Part shown: positions 43,280-50,031 of the stretch, one piece after another | Position numbering within the stretch: the first letter of the stretch is position 1 | Layout of the letters: every line of letters starts with the position of its first letter | Assembly (NCBI GenBank): GCA_947378425.1 | Contig: CANCJV010000014.1 | Coordinates: 1-64,000, forward strand | Length of the DNA stretch: 64,000 bases | Origin: Synechococcaceae cyanobacterium | GTDB lineage: Bacteria; Cyanobacteriota; Cyanobacteriia; PCC-6307; Cyanobiaceae | Direction of reading: 5' to 3' | Translations under genes and position numbers: made by a program | Notes under the pieces: generated by a model | Database searches by the model: none | What the model saw: the letters and a program-made list of their open reading frames with translations, nothing else | What the model was told of the DNA's origin: nothing

Positions 43280-43668
43280 TCAGCTGAAACGGTCCGTGGG
43301 GTGGCGGACGGCGTGCCACTGGCCGTCCTGCCGGCGGTAGCTCGTGGTGGAGCGGATCTCGACACGGATCGGTTCACCGGCCCGGCTCATGCCGGCCCCC
43401 GTCTCGAGGCAGGTCCCGCACCCCATGTCGCTGGTCTCGACGATGTGGCGGTCGATTGCGACCGCCACATCGTCGAGACCAGCGTCGATTCTCGGATCAG
43501 CTGGGCCATCACGTCGCCCCGTTCCCGCTGAATCGCGCCGCTGGGGCCCATGGCACTGATGTCGTGCTGCTGCGACCAGATCGCCTCAATAGCGGCGAGA
43601 TCCCCCTGGACCATTCGGTTCAAGGCGTCGTAGGAGGCCTTCACGCTGGCTTCAAGGGACCGAGTCAT
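43280..43668 (-). pseudogene. NTF2/SnoaL-like protein, broken at an inverted repeat
   Basis: The N-terminal part (TRSLEASVKASYDALNRMVQGDLAAIEAIWSQQHDISAMGPSGAIQRERGDVMAQLIRES) is a SnoaL/NTF2-like start, and the C-terminal part (AIDRHIVETSDMGCGTCLETGAGM, then RVEIRSTTSYRRQDGQWHAVRHP) is the matching end, but they lie in different frames. They join at a perfect inverted repeat (listed separately), and the intact copy of the right arm encodes DRHIVETS. The gene sits between hypA and hypB on the opposite strand and is probably dead. Intact versions in relatives would be SnoaL-like proteins of unknown function. Confidence 0.75.
43429..43484. repeat. perfect 26-bp inverted repeat with 4-nt loop
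   Basis: Left arm 43429-43454 and right arm 43459-43484 are exact reverse complements; the loop is ATTG. It lies inside the SnoaL-like gene. On the minus strand the right arm codes the expected DRHIVETS and the left arm is its inverted copy at a place where unrelated sequence would be expected. Such a structure can form by template switching or foldback. Confidence 0.9.
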
Positions 43669-43781
43669 GCCGAGGAAGGCCGCAGCTGGCGGCGATGTTC
43701 GGCAACATCGCTAACTTGCAGGTTGTGGCGGTGATCCGTCACGGGCCGCCATCACGAACCGCCGTCAGGAGCGCATTCGCC

Positions 43782-45032
43782 ATGTGTGTGGACTGCAACT
43801 GTGGCCGCAGCGATCCAGGGGAGGTGACGATCTCCGGGCAGATCGCCGGTTCCGCGCCACCAGCCTCGGCGTCAGGGCCACGGCCAGGGCCACGGCCGGA
43901 GTCACGACCAGGGTCACGACCAGAGCCCCTGTCGGTGCCATCGATGGCCTCCCAGCACCCTGATTCCGCTCTCGCTCCTGTCCACGCCGCTGAAGTCCCT
44001 GGCGATCTTCCTGGCGATCGCCATCACCAAGGCCAACACCATCACCAGGATCTGAGCGCCACCTGCGACCGACCGTCGCAGGATCCGCCGTCGCAGCGGC
44101 CGTCAACCCACGGCCATGGTTCGCCTTGGCAGCCACCGCAACCCCAGCTCTTGCAGCCTCGGCCAGCTCAGCCACCGCCGTCCACTCCCCCAACCCCGTC
44201 TCGAGCCGAGCTCTCGTCGGAACCGGGGCTGCCATGGCAAGCCGAATGGCCATCGCCGTCGCACTCTCAGCGGTTGCCACCCTTGCCGTTCGCAGATCAA
44301 TTGCCGCTGCCAACGCCATCCCAGTCGCCGGCGCGATCCAGTTCACCGTCAGTTCCGCCGTCACTCCCTCCCCGCTCGCTGACCCTGACGGATCGGCTCC
44401 TGGCCCATAACGAGGCTCACGCTGCTGTCAACCGCCGGCGCTTCGCGGCGGCGGGGGTGACGGTGGTGAACCTGCTGTCTTCGCCCGGTTCCGGCAAGAC
44501 GGCCCTGCTGGAGCGGCTGGCTCGCTCCAGCAGGGGGGCGATGGCGGTGATCGTCGGCGATCTGGCCACCGACAACGATGCCCGTCGCCTGCGGGCCGCC
44601 GGTCTGCCGGCGGTGCAGATCACCACCGGGCAGGCCTGCCATCTGGAGGCGGCGATGGTGCAGCGGGCCGTCGATGTCCTCGAAGCCCAGGGCCAGCCCC
44701 TGGCGGAGCTGGAGCTGCTGCTGATCGAAAACGTCGGCAATCTGGTCTGTCCCGCCGCCTACGACCTGGGCGAGAGCCTGCGGCTGGTGCTGCTGGCGGC
44801 CGGCGAGGGCGAGGACAAGCCGCTGAAATATCCCGCCCTGTTCCACTCCGCCGATCTGGTGGTGATCAGCAAGAGCGATCTGGCCGAAGCGGTGGCCTTC
44901 GATCGGCCCCAGGCCCTGCGGGCGATCGCCACGGTGGCGCCGAAGGCCCGGGTGTTCGAGTGTTCAGCCCGTACGGGCGCCGGCATTGAGGCCCTGCTGG
45001 AGGCACTGTCACCTCTGCGCCTGCCGGCATGA
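43782..45032 (+). CDS. hypB: hydrogenase nickel-incorporation GTPase HypB with long Pro/His-rich linker
   Basis: A 416-residue protein; known HypB are about 210-290. Residues 1-8 (MCVDCNCG) hold the N-terminal CxxCxC nickel-binding motif. Residues about 9-198 form a Pro/Ser/Gln-rich low-complexity linker with a His cluster (RHHQGQHHHQ, about residues 79-90) and 12-bp tandem repeats. The GTPase domain (about 199-416) has SSPGSGKT, GDLATDNDA, GQACHLEAAM, IENVGNLVCPA, and NKxD-like SKSDL. It inserts nickel into HoxH with HypA using GTP. Divergent from the SnoaL-like pseudogene and overlapping hypF by 4 bp (ATGA). Confidence 0.9.
   Translation: MCVDCNCGRSDPGEVTISGQIAGSAPPASASGPRPGPRPESRPGSRPEPLSVPSMASQHPDSALAPVHAAEVPGDLPGDRHHQGQHHHQDLSATCDRPSQDPPSQRPSTHGHGSPWQPPQPQLLQPRPAQPPPSTPPTPSRAELSSEPGLPWQAEWPSPSHSQRLPPLPFADQLPLPTPSQSPARSSSPSVPPSLPPRSLTLTDRLLAHNEAHAAVNRRRFAAAGVTVVNLLSSPGSGKTALLERLARSSRGAMAVIVGDLATDNDARRLRAAGLPAVQITTGQACHLEAAMVQRAVDVLEAQGQPLAELELLLIENVGNLVCPAAYDLGESLRLVLLAAGEGEDKPLKYPALFHSADLVVISKSDLAEAVAFDRPQALRAIATVAPKARVFECSARTGAGIEALLEALSPLRLPA
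43875..43922 (+). repeat. 12-bp tandem repeat in hypB linker
   Basis: Four 12-bp units at 43875-43886, 43887-43898, 43899-43910 and 43911-43922 encode GPRP, GPRP, ESRP and GSRP. The repeat is in frame with hypB and lies in the linker (about residues 32-47). It is evidence that the linker grew by slippage or unequal exchange. Confidence 0.8.
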
Positions 45033-47704
45033 GCGGCGAGCGCGCCGGCCTGCGGCTGCACTGCCGCGGCGTGGTGCAGGGCGTCGGCTTCCGTCCCTGG
45101 GTGCACCGGCTGGCAACGGAACTGGAGCTCGACGGGGCCCTGTTCAATGGCGCCGAAGGGGTGTCGGTGGAGCTATCCGGCCCCCGCTCGCAGTTGCAGT
45201 GCTTCCTGCGGCGCCTGGTGGCGGAGCTGCCGGCCCCGGCCCGGCTGGAGCCCCTGCTGCCGCAATGGGGCCCAGCCATGGCGGCCCGGGGTCAGGGGGT
45301 GCGGATCGACGCCGGCCCGCCTCAGCCGCTGGGGGAAGGTTGGCTGGCGCCGAGCCTGGCGCCTGATCGTGCCCCCTGTGCTGATTGTCTGGTGGAGCTG
45401 GAGGATCCGGCCAGTCGCCGCTTCGGCGATCCCTTCCTCAGCTGTGCCCGCTGCGGCCCCCGCTACAGCATCGCCCTGGCTCGCCCCTACCGGCGTGCCC
45501 ACACCACCCTGGCCGGCTTTTCCCCGTGCGAAGCCTGCCGGCGGGAGTTTGCCGATCCCGGCGATCGCCGGTTCCATGCCGAGACGATCAGCTGCCCCCG
45601 GTGCGGACCGCGCCTGTGTCTCTGGGATCAGGCGGGTCAGGCGAGCGGCACCACCGATGCCCCGGCTGGTCTCCAGGCCGATCCCCTGGGGAGGGCCTGC
45701 GAGCTGTTGGCGGCCGGTCGAATCCTGGCGCTGCAGGGGGTGGGCGGGTTCCAGTTGCTGGTGGATGCCGCCGATCCGGCTGCCGTGGCCCGGTTGCGGC
45801 GGCGCAAGCGGCGGCCGGCGAAGCCCTTCGCCCTGCTGGTGGCCGATGAGGCCTGGCTGGCGGCGGCGGTCTGGATCGACGCGGCTGAACGCCTGGCCCT
45901 GCGCGATGGAGCGGCGCCGATCGTGCTGCTGCGCCGTCGCCCGGCGCCGGTGGAGCTCTGGCCCGGGGTGGCTCCGGGCAGCCCGGCCCTGGGGGTGATG
46001 CGGCCCGCTTCGCCGCTGCACCAGCTCTTGGCGCAGCGCCTGGGCCGGCCGCTGGTGGCGACCAGCGGCAATCGCAGCGGTGAACTCCTCTGCCGCGATC
46101 CGCTCGAGGCCCGCCAACGGCTCGCCGGCATCGCCGATGCCTATCTGGTGCATGACCGACCGATTGCCCGGCCCCTGGATGACTCGCTGCTGCAGGTGAT
46201 TGAGGGGCGGCCGGTGCTGCTGCGCCGGGCCCGGGGCTACGCCCCCGAGCCCCTGCTCCTGCCGGCGGCGGATCCGTCCCTGCCGGCGGGCCCGGCCCTG
46301 CTGGCGCTCTCGGGGGATCTCAAGTGCGCACCGGGATTGGCGTTGGGGGATCGCCTCTGGCTGGCGCCCCACCTGGGGGATCTGGCTGATCGGCGCTGCC
46401 AGGAGCGCCTGGTGCAGGGGCTGGCGGAGCTCACCGGGGTGTCCCTGGGCCAGCTGGAGCCAGGGCGCCTGGCCTCTGAGCCCCTGGCCGCGGCGCCGCT
46501 GGTCCCTGGGCTGCAGGAGAGCCGTACTGCCTGTCCGTCCGGCCCTGAGCTGCAGGCAGGGCCTGGGCCGCTGGCGATCACGCTCGTCTGTGATGCCCAT
46601 CCGGGCTCGATCAGCCACCAGGTGGCCCAGGCCAGCGGCCTGCCGTTGCGCCTCGTGCAGCACCATCTGGCCCATGGTCTGGCGGTGATGGCTGAGCACG
46701 GCCTGGAGCCACCGCTGCTGGTGGCGGCCTTCGATGGACTCGGTTACGGGGAATCGCTCACGGCCGGGACCAGTCCCCATGGGACCAGTCCCCAAGGGAC
46801 CAGCCTCGATGGGGTCAGTCCCGATGGGGCCCATCGCACTGGGACCAACCCCACGGGAGCCGCCGAGCCCTGGGCGGACGCCTCCGCGTTTCCCGTTCGC
46901 CTCTGGGGAGGCGAACTGCTGTTGATCAGCCATGGGAGTGCCGGCGGCGCCTGGCGGGCCCGGCACCTGGCGGGACTGCGGCCCTTCCCCTTGCCGGGCG
47001 GTGAACGGGCGATGGCCGAGCCGCGCCGGGCGGCTCTGGGACTGCTGCTGGCGGCCGACGCCCTCGACCATGCCGGTGCCTGGAGGGTGCGCCAGGCCTT
47101 CGCGCCGGCCGATCTGGCCTTGCTCTGCCAGGCGGTGGCCTCCGGCTGCCAGGCGCCGCTGTGCTCCAGCGGCGGGCGCCTGTTCGATGGGGTGGCTTCG
47201 CTGCTGGGCCTGGTTCAGGTGCTCAGTCACGAGGGCGAAGGGGGCCTGCGGCTGCAGGGTGCGGCGACCCGGGCGGATCCGGATGCCACCTGGGCCGGGG
47301 TGCGACCCGCTGCCAGGGGCGACGACGCCCTGCTGCCGCTGCTCCCTCCTGAGGGCAGCGGCAGCCGTTGGTGGCTCGATTGGCGGCCACTGCTGCTGCG
47401 GGTGCTGGACGGGGTTGCGGCCGGGACCCCGTCCGAACGGGTGGCGCTGCGCTTTCATCGGGAGTTGGCCGAGGGCCTGGCCAGCGCCCTGGCGGTCTGG
47501 GCCGATCGCCTGGAACTGGCTGCCGATCAGCGCCGTGTGGCCCTGGCGGGGGGCTGTTTCCAGAACCGCCTGCTGCTGGAGGGTGCCAGCGCGGGCTTGC
47601 GGCGACGGGGGCTGGTGCCCTGGTGGTCCGAGCAGGTGCCGGCCAACGACGGCGGCCTGGCCCTGGGGCAGGCGTGGGCTGGGCGGCGGGGGCTGTGGCT
47701 ATAA
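45029..47704 (+). CDS. hypF: carbamoyltransferase HypF
   Basis: A protein of 891 residues for synthesis of the cyanide ligands, which uses carbamoyl phosphate and ATP to load HypE. The acylphosphatase domain has GVVQGVGFRPWVHRLA. Two zinc fingers follow (CADCLVEL/CARCGPRY and CEACRREF/CPRCGPRL). The YrdC-like domain has KRRPAKPFALL and LVATSGNRSGE. The Kae1-like C-terminal domain has QHHLAHGLAVMAEHGL and GGCFQNRLLLE. Near residues 580-609 there is a pentapeptide-period insertion (listed separately). The length is above the usual 750-800. It overlaps hypB upstream and precedes hypC by 36 bp. Confidence 0.93.
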   Translation: MSGERAGLRLHCRGVVQGVGFRPWVHRLATELELDGALFNGAEGVSVELSGPRSQLQCFLRRLVAELPAPARLEPLLPQWGPAMAARGQGVRIDAGPPQPLGEGWLAPSLAPDRAPCADCLVELEDPASRRFGDPFLSCARCGPRYSIALARPYRRAHTTLAGFSPCEACRREFADPGDRRFHAETISCPRCGPRLCLWDQAGQASGTTDAPAGLQADPLGRACELLAAGRILALQGVGGFQLLVDAADPAAVARLRRRKRRPAKPFALLVADEAWLAAAVWIDAAERLALRDGAAPIVLLRRRPAPVELWPGVAPGSPALGVMRPASPLHQLLAQRLGRPLVATSGNRSGELLCRDPLEARQRLAGIADAYLVHDRPIARPLDDSLLQVIEGRPVLLRRARGYAPEPLLLPAADPSLPAGPALLALSGDLKCAPGLALGDRLWLAPHLGDLADRRCQERLVQGLAELTGVSLGQLEPGRLASEPLAAAPLVPGLQESRTACPSGPELQAGPGPLAITLVCDAHPGSISHQVAQASGLPLRLVQHHLAHGLAVMAEHGLEPPLLVAAFDGLGYGESLTAGTSPHGTSPQGTSLDGVSPDGAHRTGTNPTGAAEPWADASAFPVRLWGGELLLISHGSAGGAWRARHLAGLRPFPLPGGERAMAEPRRAALGLLLAADALDHAGAWRVRQAFAPADLALLCQAVASGCQAPLCSSGGRLFDGVASLLGLVQVLSHEGEGGLRLQGAATRADPDATWAGVRPAARGDDALLPLLPPEGSGSRWWLDWRPLLLRVLDGVAAGTPSERVALRFHRELAEGLASALAVWADRLELAADQRRVALAGGCFQNRLLLEGASAGLRRRGLVPWWSEQVPANDGGLALGQAWAGRRGLWL
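46766..46855 (+). repeat. 15-bp tandem repeat inside hypF
   Basis: Six 15-bp units from 46766 to 46855 encode pentapeptides beginning with Gly: GTSPH, GTSPQ, GTSLD, GVSPD, GAHRT and GTNPT. They form an in-frame low-complexity insertion between the Kae1-like strand FDGLGYG and the segment that continues LWGGELLL. The core of the fold is not disrupted. Confidence 0.85.
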
Positions 47705-47740
47705 AAGCCTCTGTAGAGCACCCCATTCCAGGTCCGCTCC

Positions 47741-48100
47741 ATGTGCCTGGCTGTCTCTGGAGAGATTCTCACCATCAGCGATGGCCGGCCCCTGGCTGGT
47801 TCGGCACCCCCAGCCTCGCCACTGCCTACTTCGCCACCGCCTACTTCGCCATTGCCTACTTCGCCACAGACTTCCTCGCCATTGGCTGATGTGAATCTGA
47901 ATGGCCCGGCTCAAGATCCCCTCTGGCGGGTCGCCGAGGTGGATTTCGGTGGCGTGCGCCAGCAGGTGAGCCTGGCCTGTCTGCCCGAAGCCCGGGTGGG
48001 GGACCGGGTGCTCGTGCACGTGGGATTTGCCCTCTCCCTGGTCGAGGAGGAGGACCGGGAGCCCGGCGAGCATCCGACCCCGGAGCGCTGGGGCGGCTGA
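47741..48100 (+). CDS. hypC: hydrogenase assembly chaperone HypC with inserted repeat
   Basis: A 119-residue protein; most HypC are 75-100. The N-terminal MCLAVSGEIL contains the essential Cys2. A Pro/Ser/Thr-rich insertion covers about residues 19-61, and the OB-fold resumes with WRVAEVDFGGVRQQVSLACLPEARVGDRVLVHVGFALSLVEEED. It binds HypD and the HoxH precursor during Fe(CN)2CO transfer. The insertion is built from 15-bp repeats. It is the last gene of the first hyp group; convergent with the GGDEF gene. Confidence 0.9.
   Translation: MCLAVSGEILTISDGRPLAGSAPPASPLPTSPPPTSPLPTSPQTSSPLADVNLNGPAQDPLWRVAEVDFGGVRQQVSLACLPEARVGDRVLVHVGFALSLVEEEDREPGEHPTPERWGG
47816..47890 (+). repeat. 15-bp tandem repeat inside hypC
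   Basis: Five 15-bp units from 47816 to 47890, each beginning TCGCCA: the first three differ by one or two bases (TCGCCACTGCCTACT-type), the last two are more diverged. They encode SPLPT, SPPPT, SPLPT, SPQTS and SPLAD in frame with hypC. Confidence 0.88.
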
Positions 48101-48123
48101 GCTGAGCCTGCGGGCAGGGCCGT

Positions 48124-50031
48124 TCAGTCGAGGTGCACCCAGCGGCTCGGGCCTTCGGCCTTCGCCCGCTCAAGCGCCGCTTCGCTGCGCGCGATCAGCT
48201 GCTCGGGCCCGCCCTGAGCGGATGGCTTCAGCGTGGCGATGCCGATGCCGACGCTCAGGTGCAGAGGTCCGCTGCCATCGCCGCGGGGCTGGGGGAAGGG
48301 ATGGTCCGACAGCTGCTGCAGCAGTCGCTCGGCCATGGTGATCGCGCCCTGGCGATCGCAGTTCGGCAGCAGCAGCATGAACTCCTCCCCCCCGTAGCGG
48401 GCCAGCAGATTTCCCGGGCGGCTGATCGCTCCCCGCAACAGCTCAGCGATCCAGAGCAGGCAGCGATCTCCGACGGCCCGGCCGCAGCTGGCATTGATTC
48501 GCTGAAACTGATCGACATCGATCATCAACAGCGACAAGGGCGTGCCGAGCTGCTCCTGCTGTTGCCAGGTCCGCTTCAGCTGCTCCATGAAGCCAGGGCG
48601 GTTCGTCAGTCCGGTGAGGCGATCCTTCTGGTTCAGTCCCTGCAGCTCGCGTTGGGCGCTCCGCAGCTGCTCCTCGGCCTGCCGCCGCTGCCGGACTTCA
48701 AGATCCAGCTGCAGGCTGGTGTCGTGCAACTCCTGGGTGCGGCTGTCGATCAGGCGCCGCATCTTGCGATTGCGGGATCGCAGGGTGGCAAAGCTCTTGC
48801 GCAGCCGCTGGGTCATGGCATTGAAGCTGGTGGCCAGCACCGCCAGTTCCTCGATCAATCCGGGATGGATCTCCTGGCTCAGATTCCCCTCAGCCAGGGT
48901 GTTGGCGCCTTGCACCAGCTGATTCACCTGGCGGTTGACATGGTGCACCGTGAACAGGGCCAGGCTGCCGGAGAGGCTGATGGCCGCCAGGGAGATCAGC
49001 AGGTTGGTGAGGGCATCGCGGCGCTGGCCGCGATTGACATCCTCATCGGGAATCGCCACGATGATGCGCCAGTCGAGCCCCTCGCGGTCGCGGAAGGGTT
49101 CCACCCGCACCAGATGGCTGCTGTCGCCCACCGGCACCTTGAGCTGCTGGGGTTGATCGAGGGAGCTGAAGTCGCCGAAGCGCTGCACCAGGGCCCTGGC
49201 GGCACTGCCGATCGTGGGGTCATGGGAATCCATCGCCCGGTGCCGGATCCCCTGGCCATGGACGATCGAAAAGGGGAGTTGGCCGCTGGAATCGGCCACC
49301 AGGCGCCCATCGGGCTCGACGATGAACACTTCCCCGTGGCTGGAGATCGGCAGGGTCTGCAGGTAGCGGCTGATGTTGGCGAGGAACACATCGACGCCGG
49401 CAACCCCGACCAGCCGTCCCTGCCTGACGATCGGCAGGCCCGCCCCCATTGCCATCACCTCAGGTGCATCAACCCAGTTGTAGATCGTCGTCCACACCGC
49501 TCGATCGGCCCGGATCGGTTCGTGATACCAGCCATCGCCGCGAAAATCGGAGAAGGGTTTGATCCGTTTCAGCTGGCCGGGGCGACCTTGAGCGTCGATG
49601 TTGATCTGCTCGAGGCGTTGAATCGAGTCGGCGTTGGCCACCTCCAGGTAGGGCGTGGGATCGGCGTTGTCCGCCTGACCGACGCCGATGAAATCGCCGT
49701 TGGCCAGACCGAAGTTCAGATAGGGAGCGTCCGGGAAGGTGCGATGCAGTTGCCAGAGGAAGCGGCTGGTGGCAGAGCGATCATGGAGGTTGAGGCTGCC
49801 GCTTTCCACCGCTTCGGTCATGGTGCGGATCACCTGCTGGGGGGTGCGCAGATAGGTGCGCAGGTAGTCGGCCACCTGACGGCTGGTGCGGCTCTGCAGG
49901 TCGGTGGCCGCCGCGTCGGCGTGGTGCTGCTGGTCGAGATAGCTCAACAGGCTGATCACACCGGCCGTGGCGCCCATCTGCAGCACGAGGGGGATCACCA
50001 GCAGGGTGCGCAGGGCGAAGCTCGGTCTCAT
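48124..50031 (-). CDS. diguanylate cyclase with Cache, HAMP and GGDEF domains
   Basis: A membrane sensor of 635 residues: N-terminal helix (LRTLLVIPLVLQMGATAGVISLL), a dCache-like extracytoplasmic domain (about 35-320, with GDGWYHEPIRADRAVWTTIYNW and VGVAGVDVFLANISRYL), a second helix, a HAMP-like region with RQVNQLVQGANTLAEGNLSQEI, a coiled coil, and a GGDEF domain (ARYGGEEFMLLLP) that can make c-di-GMP. The I-site position reads RPGN and so lacks the usual RxxD. Its start overlaps the stop of the GGDEF-EAL gene by 4 bp. Confidence 0.9.
   Translation of the reverse strand: MRPSFALRTLLVIPLVLQMGATAGVISLLSYLDQQHHADAAATDLQSRTSRQVADYLRTYLRTPQQVIRTMTEAVESGSLNLHDRSATSRFLWQLHRTFPDAPYLNFGLANGDFIGVGQADNADPTPYLEVANADSIQRLEQINIDAQGRPGQLKRIKPFSDFRGDGWYHEPIRADRAVWTTIYNWVDAPEVMAMGAGLPIVRQGRLVGVAGVDVFLANISRYLQTLPISSHGEVFIVEPDGRLVADSSGQLPFSIVHGQGIRHRAMDSHDPTIGSAARALVQRFGDFSSLDQPQQLKVPVGDSSHLVRVEPFRDREGLDWRIIVAIPDEDVNRGQRRDALTNLLISLAAISLSGSLALFTVHHVNRQVNQLVQGANTLAEGNLSQEIHPGLIEELAVLATSFNAMTQRLRKSFATLRSRNRKMRRLIDSRTQELHDTSLQLDLEVRQRRQAEEQLRSAQRELQGLNQKDRLTGLTNRPGFMEQLKRTWQQQEQLGTPLSLLMIDVDQFQRINASCGRAVGDRCLLWIAELLRGAISRPGNLLARYGGEEFMLLLPNCDRQGAITMAERLLQQLSDHPFPQPRGDGSGPLHLSVGIGIATLKPSAQGGPEQLIARSEAALERAKAEGPSRWVHLD

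Noticed and set aside
43117-43377. Minus-strand frame between hypA and the SnoaL-like pseudogene
   Set aside because: Overlaps the pseudogene and is Arg/Ser/Pro-rich; no domain.
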